Assembly (NCBI RefSeq): GCF_001949145.1
Contig: NW_019091533.1
Span: 83,871-110,163 of the forward strand
DNA: 26,293 nt
Direction of reading: 5' to 3'
Origin: Acanthaster planci
Lineage: Eukaryota; Echinodermata; Asteroidea; Valvatida; Acanthasteridae
Shown here in pieces: positions 21,401 through 26,293 of this stretch (the first letter of the stretch is position 1; every line of letters begins with the position of its first letter). The translations under genes were made by a program, and so were the position numbers. The notes under the pieces were generated by a model. The model ran no database searches, was not told where the DNA came from, and saw only the letters and a list, made by a program, of their open reading frames with translations.

Positions 21401-24129
21401 TAATTGAACCAAACCTCACTTTATTGCTGCACCATGTTGACTAGCTGTGTTCCTTCTTGTTGGTGCTTTCCTGGTACTGTAGTTGTTTTTAACTAAGCCG
21501 GTGAGAATCAGCTTCATGGTGAATATGAAATGTTGTATACCGACAATTGTTTCTCAAACAAATCTCAAGTAATATGACCTCATTTTGGCTACACATATGC
21601 AGAGATGCATTAAGCTATTGGTTACACTCTTTTTTCAGGAACATTAAAAGTGTTACCAGTGTGGTACTTACGATAGCATTCAACTTAATTTCAAAGAAAT
21701 TTCGGGGACTAATATTTTATGGTCAGCGAAATCAGTCTTTCTTTTTTAGAAACGCCTTTTGGTTGCAACACTATGGATACTTGATTGCAAATAAAATTGT
21801 TATTTCAGGGTGAACGGTTGGATAGTGCAATCACAGCCCGAGAAATCCAAGTTAGGATTGGAAAAGACTTCTGTGAAGTCAACCTGGTCAGTGATACCGT
21901 CTTACAGTGCACTTTACCAAAGAATGAACCGGCTGCTGGGGACTTCAGAGGTGAAAACGCGGAGGAAGGCCTACCTGTGGTCTGGGTAAGTGCGTTGGTA
22001 GACCCAGGAAGCCTGTCTGTGGCCTGGGTATGTGAATTTAGAGGTAGGCCTATATTTCCAACAGGAGTATTCACGGTTGAAGCTAGGTGAATGTAGATTT
22101 CCTCTTTGAAACTATTGTCCAAAATGTTTCTACCGTAAGAAAAACCCAACCTTCCATGAAAAGAGAAAGGCGAGTATATGGTCTATGTTTGTTGGAGATT
22201 TGTTGTACAAAACAATAATGAAATTACCTTCTGAGAAAGGGAATTTACAGTGATCAATACTTCCCATAGCAACATCATTTAGAATAGAAAAGAACTTCAG
22301 AGATTCCTTTTTGGAAAGAGAATTCGGGTGTCAGAAATGAAATTTAATTTCATGTTATTTGACAGATACTTCACAGTAACTTGGAATTCGTTTTGGGAAG
22401 ACTGATCTATCCCCGTACCGTTCATGTTCCTGCCATTGTGGCCGGTGTGGTTCTGTCTTTCTCCATTGCTACACTTCTTGTTGCTGTTCTCGGTTATGTG
22501 AGGCAGTTACACCGAAAACGCACCCATGACCAACGACTCCTGAACCGAATCATGGAGGTCCATCTCGGTAAGTGAACCGAAACTTCATGAAAGACTGGAT
22601 TTTTTTCATACAAGCCTGCACGTTGTGTGTTCTCCCCACGGCACTTTCACTGATGTTGTTAAACATTTTCTTCCATGTGAAGAGAGAAACTTTCTAATGT
22701 TATATCATAACACCATCCCAACTGTTAAATGGGAATCCGGGAGGGGTTTTCTTTCAGTGAGGCTTTGAAGACATGTTAAGGTTCTTTATCCACACAAGGT
22801 AGAATACTCCTCCATTTTCAAGGTGGCACACGATAGTGTCGTTCAAACACCCCCATCGTATGACAGACATGCAACATTGCCTCGTCCAGAATTACCAGAA
22901 GGTTCAACTGATGGTAAACGCAATGGTATGATTTTGTCAGAGATGTCATCTCACGTCAAGAGGCGCTGGTGGCAGAGAGTCCAGAAACAGATGGACGAAG
23001 GGCCCAAACAAATGCGCATTGTTCTGAGCAACAAAGTCAGCTATGTTCCCGAAGAACTTCACATTGAGTTAAACCGACTGGAATTGGGAAAGACACTTGG
23101 ACAAGGTAGGGACCCTAATGGGCAACACTTGAAAGGTATTGGAATTTTTTTATAAGCTAGAATATCTCATTTCATAAGTTTTAAAGAAAGTAATTGGTAT
23201 ATTTAGCTATCAAATAATGACACAAAAACCCCGAAAAGTAAAACTAGATAAAATCAAGGATGTCGGGACCATGAGTTGATGTTGAATGAGCTCGAAGCCG
23301 CATTCGCTTTTGAATTTGCCCCACCCCTGACACCAAAAGCTGATTACGCCGCTGCTCTAGTCCCTTCTCTGCATGAGGTAAAGAAAGAGTTGCCCCTCCC
23401 TGTAAATGCAGGCCTACATCAGATGAACGGTTTCGTGATGTGACTTTAACATAGGAACTGTGCGGGCAACTCTCATTTCCCCTTATAAGTGCACAAACGT
23501 TTCTCGAGATCTCTTAGTGGTTACGCCATCGAAAATCGGACTTCTTAAACTTTTGAAACTGTTATGCGCATCTTGGCGAATAAGGGTTTTGCTTTGAGGT
23601 TAATAAACGAGGACGTTGTTAATGCTACGGGCACTGAAAAAACAAACGCTGATTGAAAATTAGCTGGATTGGAGTAAATAAAATTATTCACTGGCCTGCA
23701 GTCTTGAACTGAAGCAGCAACAAAAGGGAATAAAATGCACAACATCAAAATTGCAACATTTCTGTCAATTTTTAGTACCGACTTAGTTTTCACACCGTGT
23801 TGTTGTTTTGTTTTGGTTTGTTTGTTTTTTTGGATGAAAGCACAGTTTTACCCATAAATGTGGCAATTCAAAAGAAGAAAATATCCCCCAAAAATAGCGC
23901 AATGGAAATCCAAAATAGTCGACCAAAGCGGTATCTCCAAGAAATGCATTAAAATTGAATTTGATTAAAGGAAAGGCATTACCTCTTCGTGGAACCGAGC
24001 TCAAAATTAAGCATCATAGTTAACTTTTATTCCGCTTGGCATGATTGGCAGGTGCCTTTGGACGCGTACTGCAAGCTGTTCTGCACAGTGAGGCAGGAGA
24101 TCAAATTGTTGCAGTGAAAACAGTGCAAG
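8320..24129 (+). CDS. Plexin-type ectodomain receptor tyrosine kinase (23 exons, 3' partial)
   Basis: Join of exons listed separately: 8320-9450, 13601-13715, 14021-14106, 14600-14725, 15067-15182, 15501-15633, 16189-16342, 16511-16610, 17221-17338, 17689-17799, 18043-18138, 18273-18381, 18563-18753, 19049-19203, 19347-19461, 19642-19778, 20421-20588, 20754-20847, 21016-21252, 21809-21985, 22366-22567, 22803-23105, 24052-24129. All junctions are GT-AG and phase-consistent, about 1417 codons with no stop. Domain order: sema (about 35-486), PSI1 (487-569), IPT, PSI2 (about 645-693), IPT, PSI3 (799-862), four IPT-like units to 1223, TM about 1244-1268, juxtamembrane, kinase glycine loop 1390-1397 and AVK lysine 1414. 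Three PSI modules interleaved with IPTs are the plexin plan; MET and RON have one PSI and four IPTs. Plexins carry a RasGAP region inside, and this gene carries a kinase start instead. Ligand and activity are inferred. Confidence 0.85.
9615..9858. repeat. Diverged duplicated unit R2, copy E (partial)
   Basis: Matches 3085-3315 almost continuously: ACGTAATGTGTATATTTAGGTCC, AAATCGTCTTCACTTTACAATGAAAAG, AACTAATTCAAATCTTTTGCTTCGCTA, GTGACCTTGC, and AATCTGCTGGCTTCAG at the end. It directly abuts the sema-exon fragment at 9850-9969, so repeat and exon fragment were probably duplicated together. Confidence 0.75.
9850..9969 (+). pseudogene. Second copy of the sema-exon 3' end, still open and splice-flanked
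   Basis: Near-identical over its core to the end of exon 1: GGCTGTATTCAGGATGGAGATGC, then ACTCT.TAGACTATTT.G. Upstream of the core the match to the exon is scrambled by a small duplication. From 9886, after a CCTAG acceptor-like site, 28 codons are open (RSSFTGCIQDGDAYSIDYLG then RSRGDTFE). They end at a GTAATT donor, phase 0 on both sides. From GCIQDGD to the donor it has the same length, 23 codons, as exon 1. It may be a relic, or a cassette exon adding 28 residues without frameshift. Confidence 0.6.
11071..11562. other. Assembly gap (492 N)
   Basis: A run of undetermined bases inside intron 1; its true length may differ. The bases just before it (TTAGTGCTGCAATTTCGTTTGG, 11032-11053) resemble 8263-8285 just upstream of the sema exon (TTAGTGCTGTAATTTCG then TTTTGG), so another partial duplicate could be hidden here. 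Confidence 0.95.
11903..12045 (+). repeat. tRNA-like SINE head (Leu/Ser-like)
   Basis: An A-box-like TGGCTGAGTGG at 11908-11918 and a B-box-like GGCTCAAGTCC at 11951-11961 sit 33 bases apart in a tRNA-like arrangement. The variable arm and 3' acceptor pairing of a working tRNA-Leu or tRNA-Ser are not seen, and T-rich sequence follows. It is best read as the pol III promoter head of a tRNA-derived SINE or a tRNA pseudogene, not a functional tRNA. Confidence 0.5.
12046..12335 (+). repeat. Second tRNA-derived SINE-like element
   Basis: An A-box-like TAGCCTAGCGGGTAAG at 12051-12066 is followed by a B-box-like GGTTCGAGA at 12115-12123. The GC-richer body includes TCTCGTTTCCTCCC and differs in composition from the surrounding AT-rich intron. 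It lies immediately downstream of another tRNA-like head, so the two may be one composite or dimeric element. Confidence 0.45.
13601..13715 (+). CDS. Exon 2: sema domain, continued
   Basis: Acceptor CCATTACAG; reads GVQPDNYLCNPVADGM then a QYAKGITPVSS stretch. It corresponds to the cysteine-containing loop between the plexin sema core and the final propeller blade. The donor CAG|GTTGAT is weaker than its neighbours, but the phase (0 in, 1 out) fits both flanking exons. Confidence 0.8.
14021..14106 (+). CDS. Exon 3: last sema blade
   Basis: Acceptor ATTTTTTCAG, donor AAA|GTAAGT. It encodes a stretch ending NHTVAFIGTSSGGLLK, a strong match to the plexin pattern HTVAFLGTSDG.LLKV. Phase 1 in, 0 out. 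Confidence 0.9.
14600..14725 (+). CDS. Exon 4: end of sema domain
   Basis: Begins VHIESNTTARLYERVPLGTS and ends EIYVLTEQK, matching plexin's last blade (KV.L ... GSPVL.D ... LYV.TEKQV). The acceptor GATGAAAAG|GTC has a poor pyrimidine tract but is the only phase-0 choice that restores the LLK-V reading. Donor AAG|GTATTC. Confidence 0.85.
15067..15182 (+). CDS. Exon 5: start of PSI domain 1
   Basis: Acceptor CCACACAG, donor AA|GTAAGT. The stretch CGQYTTCEACIG followed by YCGWC is the hallmark start of the first plexin PSI, where cysteine-rich knots join the sema to the IPT stack. An insertion of several residues (TDAGNDGD) precedes the usual DP.CGWC. Confidence 0.93.
15501..15633 (+). CDS. 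Exon 6: end of PSI1 into first IPT
   Basis: Acceptor TATTTGTAG; the K codon is split with exon 5 and the exon then reads CSRYSDCDSPDVSTRWL and QCINITNVAPYDSLPITVTE. Cysteine spacing and the V.P...P.TVTE end match plexin PSI1 and the following strand. Donor CGA|GTGAGA, phase 0. NIT is a sequon. Confidence 0.88.
16189..16342 (+). CDS. Exon 7: IPT-like unit after PSI1
   Basis: Acceptor TTCTTCTAG. Reads IDLNVQQLPDLATGQSYECY, then LTCRSSP and IPAIQP, the plexin pattern of a short Ig-like unit with C..F ... C.SP between PSI1 and PSI2. Donor G|GTAAGC, phase 1. Confidence 0.88.
16511..16610 (+). CDS. Exon 8: IPT end and start of PSI2
   Basis: Acceptor TTTATGCAG. Includes HFIDTSFHFYNCSVHTS, nearly the plexin consensus for the strand leading into PSI2 (F..T.F.FYNCSVH). 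NCS is a sequon and the C opens the PSI2 knot. Donor TC|GTAAGT, phase 2. Confidence 0.92.
17221..17338 (+). CDS. Exon 9: PSI domain 2
   Basis: Acceptor TTTTCCTTAG. Reads SCVSCVGSRWACDWCVFDNR then CTHESSTC, a textbook plexin PSI2 (C..CV.S...C.WC.....CT). Donor AAT|GTAAGA, phase 0. Confidence 0.93.
17689..17799 (+). CDS. Exon 10: IPT-like unit after PSI2
   Basis: Acceptor TTTTTCAAAG. Starts GPGSCPQLQA and continues ILLP-like (VLLPNGIHRIITVR), matching plexin GP.SCP and its ..LVP.G....I.. strand. Donor CAG|GTAAAG. Confidence 0.88.
18043..18138 (+). CDS. Exon 11: IPT-like unit, continued
   Basis: Acceptor ATTTATGAGCAG. Reads ISSYGCSLDIEGVPQTVMAG then IKCEQKA, corresponding to plexin Y.C.L.I.G....V.A and the next C. 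Donor GCT|GTAAGT, phase 0. Confidence 0.85.
18273..18381 (+). CDS. Exon 12: end of IPT-like unit
   Basis: Acceptor TTTTTTCAACAG. Includes LEVRLTVTWTDATGAAHILD, matching the plexin L.V.L.V.W.....ID strand pair. Donor G|GTGAGT, phase 1. Confidence 0.85.
18563..18753 (+). CDS. Exon 13: PSI domain 3
   Basis: Acceptor TTTGTGATAG. Reads VTIYKCEVQKSDCSRCVTAR then CLWCGA, CKLNETC and NCPDPVV. The YKC....C..C......C.WC.....C pattern is the third plexin PSI. A third PSI is the most useful trait separating this ectodomain from MET and RON. Donor GAG|GTGGGC, phase 0. Confidence 0.92.
19049..19203 (+). CDS. Exon 14: IPT repeat (PLTGP-EG type)
   Basis: Acceptor AATGACGAAG. Reads VFPLTGPIEGNTILTVMGTD then VAVMVGNQPC, the classical IPT opening (P..GP..G.T.LT..G...G) after plexin PSI3. 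Donor AG|GTATAG, phase 2. Confidence 0.92.
19347..19461 (+). CDS. Exon 15: IPT repeat, second half
   Basis: Acceptor GCTTTGTTTCAG. Reads VICKTIPEREGSQLVTLTIT and ends VVNFKFT, the I.C.T......V.V......F.F half of an IPT. Donor ACA|GTGAGT. Confidence 0.9.
19642..19778 (+). CDS. Exon 16: next IPT repeat, first half
   Basis: Acceptor TTTTCCTACTAG. Reads ITLFEPRLGPEAGGTAVSVY then GTDLNTG and AFIGEKPC. GP.AGGT..S..G..L.TG....F.G..PC is a close match to a plexin IPT. Donor TC|GTAAAT, phase 2. Confidence 0.92.
20126..20408 (+). mobile_element. tRNA-derived SINE in intron 16
   Basis: A-box TGGCGTAATGG at 20136-20146 and B-box GGGTTCGATTCCC at 20177-20189 form an intact-looking pol III promoter. A body containing TGTGGGTTTTACCC and GGGTTCTCCTCCC follows, with an A-rich (AAT)n tail at 20385-20408. 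Imperfect flanking duplicates, TTTTCAAACTAACAGTGG (20108-20125) and TTTTGCAAATAGTGG (20409-20423), look like a target-site duplication. The tail ends 12 bases before the exon 17 boundary. Confidence 0.75.
20421..20588 (+). CDS. Exon 17: IPT repeat end and start of next
   Basis: Acceptor TTTTGCAAATAG. Reads LGCTTSTGQAGMASILRVSF, then KFSYTENPVITRVQPLKSIY. It closes one IPT with C-T and F.Y, and opens the next with P.IT...P..S. Donor TC|GTAAGT, phase 2. The acceptor lies inside the 3' copy of the SINE target duplication. Confidence 0.9.
20754..20847 (+). CDS. Exon 18: IPT repeat, SGGRTL unit
   Basis: Acceptor TTCATGCATATTAG. Reads GGRTLKVVGQHLDTCRNRQI then YVGDSSLIYQE; SGGRTL.V.G..L is a plexin IPT signature. 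The unit is short compared with usual plexins. Donor GAG|GTACGT, phase 0. Confidence 0.9.
21016..21252 (+). CDS. Exon 19: IPT repeat end, plexin FGF.MD motif
   Basis: Acceptor TTTTTACCAAG. Reads VCTGDSPTEMQCKSPNITSL, then LTFGFIMDGV and YFEDPVYVPFEN. M.C.SP ... L.FGF.MD.V ... Y..DPV is the membrane-proximal plexin IPT pattern. Donor ATG|GTGCGA, phase 0. Confidence 0.9.
21809..21985 (+). CDS. Exon 20: last IPT unit (short donor)
   Basis: Acceptor TTATTTCAG. Reads GERLDSAITAREIQVRIGKD, then CEVNLVSDTVLQCTLPKNEP and GLPVVW. It is the closing IPT before the membrane (G.....A.......V.IG...C.V......L.C..P). Donor TGG|GTAAGT, phase 0. A second in-frame donor at 22028 would extend it by 42 bases. 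Confidence 0.88.
22366..22567 (+). CDS. Exon 21: transmembrane segment and plexin-like juxtamembrane start
   Basis: Acceptor TTATTTGACAG. ILHSNLEFVLGRLIYP resembles the plexin strand just outside the membrane. VPAIVAGVVLSFSIATLLVA leads a helix of about 25 residues, stopped by basic RQLHRKR. The following RLLNRIMEVHL resembles the start of the plexin juxtamembrane coiled coil. Donor G|GTAAGT, phase 1. Plexin-like sequence ends here. Confidence 0.9.
22803..23105 (+). CDS. Exon 22: juxtamembrane segment and start of kinase domain
   Basis: Acceptor CACAAGGTAG gives the phase 1 needed after exon 21; the tempting AG at 22822 would be out of phase with that donor. Contains TPPSYDRHATLPRPELP (a PPxY motif at residues 1307-1310), a basic VKRRWWQRVQKQ, and VPEELHIELNRLELGKTLGQ, where the kinase N-lobe begins. 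LGKTLG.G is common to TAM, RET and VEGFR-type tyrosine kinases. Donor G|GTAGGG splits the second loop glycine, phase 1. Confidence 0.85.
24052..24129 (+). CDS. Exon 23: kinase glycine loop end and catalytic lysine
   Basis: Acceptor GATTGGCAG. With the split codon it reads GAFGRVLQAVL then GDQIVAVKTVQ. Together with exon 22 this gives G-Q-G-A-F-G-R-V (residues 1390-1397) and the VAVK lysine (1414), 17 residues after the loop valine, normal for protein kinases. Donor G|GTTAGT, phase 1. The exon holding the alpha-C glutamate is not found in the window. Confidence 0.88.
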
Positions 24130-26293
24130 GTTAGTGGTTAAAGTATTTGGCATCTGAAAATAAATTCTGGACAGGAACATTAGTGTCTTTTGTGACTGAT
24201 TGTTCACTGTGTAAAAGACTACAGGCTAATTTTTGTCATTCGTTTATGAAAANAAAAAAAAGTGCCCTGGATTCTAACCAAGATTTCAACACGGGTCATG
24301 ATCAACTGAACCTGGTTTTCCCACTTTTTGTCACTTTTTATGTAATGTATTTTTCTTTTATGCGAAAGTGAAAACAAGAAGATATTCCACACAATCGACT
24401 GTGGTCATCCAAGACTTTTAAATTAATAGACTTAAATTTAACGCCTAGCCTGTTTATAGTTGTCCCGGTATTACATGTAGATATATTACCATATGCTCTT
24501 GGAGGGGGCAGAGCAGTGGAATGGTTTCAGTCTTTGGTAGAATTGCACATTTTTAACCAATGAGTCCTTCGTTTTATTATCGATTTTAAATTACACAGAC
24601 ATGCATACACTGTAACAGTCCTCGGAATTTTTATATTTGTATGCAAATTGTCACAGCATTTCAAAGCAACTTTTGCAATAGTTTACCAGCTCGATTGAGT
24701 ATGTAGCGAATGTAACTGACTTATATCTGCATAGCTGTTTCAAAGTAGTGTACGAATTTAAGTTGACAGCAATTACTTTGTGGACACTTGCCTATAACTC
24801 TATGCTATTACATTGAAATGTGACATTTGTTGGTAGATGTAGTCCAGCCGTGGTAGCGATTGGTATTAATCATTATATGTACTGAACTCTCTATGTAACA
24901 TCGCAATAGTTTATTCTGTTATGTAAGGCTTGGTGAAACCACCACCTACCCATGTGGGTGCTGAGCCGGCTGTATTGGGTAATTTGATGATCTGATTTAT
25001 AATTATTGTTTAAACTCTACACATCGATGCATTTTATCTGGAAACTGCGTCTTATTTTCCACGTTGGCGGCCAGGCAATGGCGAAACAAGAACCAAGTTT
25101 TCGGGGCCGAGGGAATAAAATTTGGAAATTTCTTCGTAGCCTTTTTTTGGCCTTTGCTGGGGCAACATTGGGGGGGGGGGAGTGAAACAGTCCCATTAAT
25201 TGCCAGTATTCTCATTTTTCAAACCAAAACAATTCTGGTCCATTTTAAAGGGGAGGGGGGCACCTAAATGCAGCCATGCAGTTCATGGTAGTTAATGCAA
25301 ACCAGCGACACCATTAAGACTTCGACAAGAATATAATATCAAATCAGTAATCTGCTTGCCCTGAAGAAGGTACTCAGTTACCGAAAGCGCGGCATTCACG
25401 TATTTCAGAGCACTGGTTTGATATTATATTCATATCGATATTCTGATCACGGTGCTACGCAGCCCTTCCATATTTCTCTGATACACTATTCAGACAGGCG
25501 TGTAAACTCGTGTAAATACATGGAATAGCTTTTGAGGCATGCATTTTAACCTGAAGTTAAAATGTTTATTCATTATGTACTCTGAAACTGACAATTTCAA
25601 GTGGACCATTCGTTGCTCAGTGGCCTTAACCAAGCCCTCATGTCTCAAACATGTTCAAAAGTAGCAGGGACATTTGACATTGTCACTTGGAAAGAAGCTT
25701 GAGCACCGAGTCCATAGTTTTGATACCTAATTTTATGCTTTTGCATTCCAAGTTGAAAAAATGACAAGTTTGTTTCAAGCAGATGCTGCATGATTGGGTT
25801 TAAGACATCCGTGCCGTGGGAAAAATGAATTGTATTAAACCAATTAAGATATCAAAGGTTCTTATTACGAATGTTATAATAGAGCAATGTTGAATGTAAG
25901 CTGGTTAAATATACTTGCTCGATTACTTCCATTTCTAGATTTAACCCCAGAGCTAGGAGTACCCCAACCGTACATTTTCTCTTATGTCATCGAATCACAT
26001 TTTAACGCGAAAAGCCTTGGGGTGTTTTACTGCTATTATCTAGCATTTCATCGTGAAACTAGAATAGGTCGAGGTATGCATACAGAATGTTCACTTTGGC
26101 TAAGACTGATTGGTCCAAAATATGTGCACTGTTCCTGTTGATCGTACTACAGACGCGCATGTGACTTTTATAACTGTAACAGCAAAACTCCCTGTCAGAT
26201 TAAATTGAGAAATTCAACTTTGTGTGAAAGAGATACCTCTGTAAAGTGAGTAATTCAAAGACCTATTTCCTCCATAGCAAGTTTTTTTTTTTT
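24130..26293 (+). other. Intron 23, continuing beyond the window
   Basis: No exon encoding alpha-C, HRD or DFG motifs was found on the + strand, and no other gene on either strand. There is one ambiguous base at 24253 and homopolymer-rich stretches near 25140-25260. The remaining kinase exons should lie downstream. Confidence 0.6.
25329..25431 (+). repeat. Inverted repeat enclosing a hammerhead-like core
   Basis: Arms GAATATAATATCAAATCAG (25329-25347) and CTGGTTTGATATTATATTC (25413-25431) are complementary at 18 of 19 positions. Between them is CTGAAGA, then GGTA-CTCAGT-TACC, which pairs perfectly as a four-base stem, then GAAA (25371-25386). This resembles the CUGANGA - stem II - GAAA core of hammerhead ribozymes, which are carried by Penelope-like retroelements. 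Stem III and the cleavage site do not fit cleanly, so it may be a decayed copy. Confidence 0.4.

Noticed and set aside
22823-23155. Using the AG at 22821-22822 as the acceptor of exon 22
   Set aside because: It would be phase 0 while exon 21 ends in phase 1. The AG at 22801-22802 restores the frame with six extra codons plus the split codon.
8320-24129. A MET or RON orthologue
   Set aside because: Three PSI modules interleaved with IPTs, plexin-specific motifs such as FGF.MD and FYNCSVH, and a non-MET glycine loop argue against it.
24500-24540. A-box-like sequence near GAGCAGTGGAATGG
   Set aside because: No B-box at a suitable distance and no repeat body.
25887-26141. 84-codon open frame as the next kinase exon
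   Set aside because: No alpha-C glutamate context, HPN motif or other kinase pattern, and no matching phase-1 acceptor.

Overview
The window is animal nuclear genomic DNA. It is AT-rich, with long non-coding stretches, small coding exons split by GT-AG introns, tRNA-derived short repeats and an assembly gap. It looks like a marine invertebrate assembly (deuterostome, perhaps echinoderm, hemichordate or amphioxus), but the sequence alone does not fix the species. There is no bacterial-style gene organisation.

The window holds one clear gene, on the + strand, from about 8320 to 24129 and running off the 3' end. I built 23 coding exons by hand. All 22 exon junctions are phase-consistent, giving about 1417 codons. 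The first roughly 1290 residues read as a plexin ectodomain: sema propeller, PSI1, IPT, PSI2, IPT, PSI3, four more IPT units, then a transmembrane helix and a short basic juxtamembrane start. The next two exons do not continue into the plexin RasGAP region. They encode a new juxtamembrane segment and the start of a tyrosine-kinase-type N-lobe, with a GQGAFGRV nucleotide loop and a VAVK lysine. The gene is therefore predicted to be a plexin-ectodomain receptor tyrosine kinase, a semaphorin-receptor-like outside on a kinase inside. This is the main discovery candidate here. The rest of the kinase domain lies beyond the window.

Layout. 1-260: decayed copy of the 3' end of the sema exon and its flank. 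260-8230: no convincing gene; diverged repeat units occur two to four times (about 1.6-1.9, 2.9-4.3, 4.5-5.2, 5.8-6.65 and 7.5-8.1 kb), and a CpG-dense stretch sits at 6.85-7.0 kb inside an apparent insertion. 8320-9450: large sema exon. 9451-13600: intron 1, with a further repeat copy, a second sema-exon fragment that is still open and splice-flanked, a 492-base gap, and two tRNA-like SINE heads. 13601-22567: twenty small exons for the rest of the ectodomain and the membrane segment, with a full SINE inserted just before exon 17. 22803-24129: juxtamembrane and kinase-start exons. 24130-26293: apparently intron, with a 19-base inverted repeat enclosing a hammerhead-ribozyme-like core.

If expressed as modelled, extracellular ligand binding (semaphorin in the plexin family) would be coupled to tyrosine phosphorylation instead of R-Ras/Rap GAP activity. 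The ligand, kinase class and activity are inferences.
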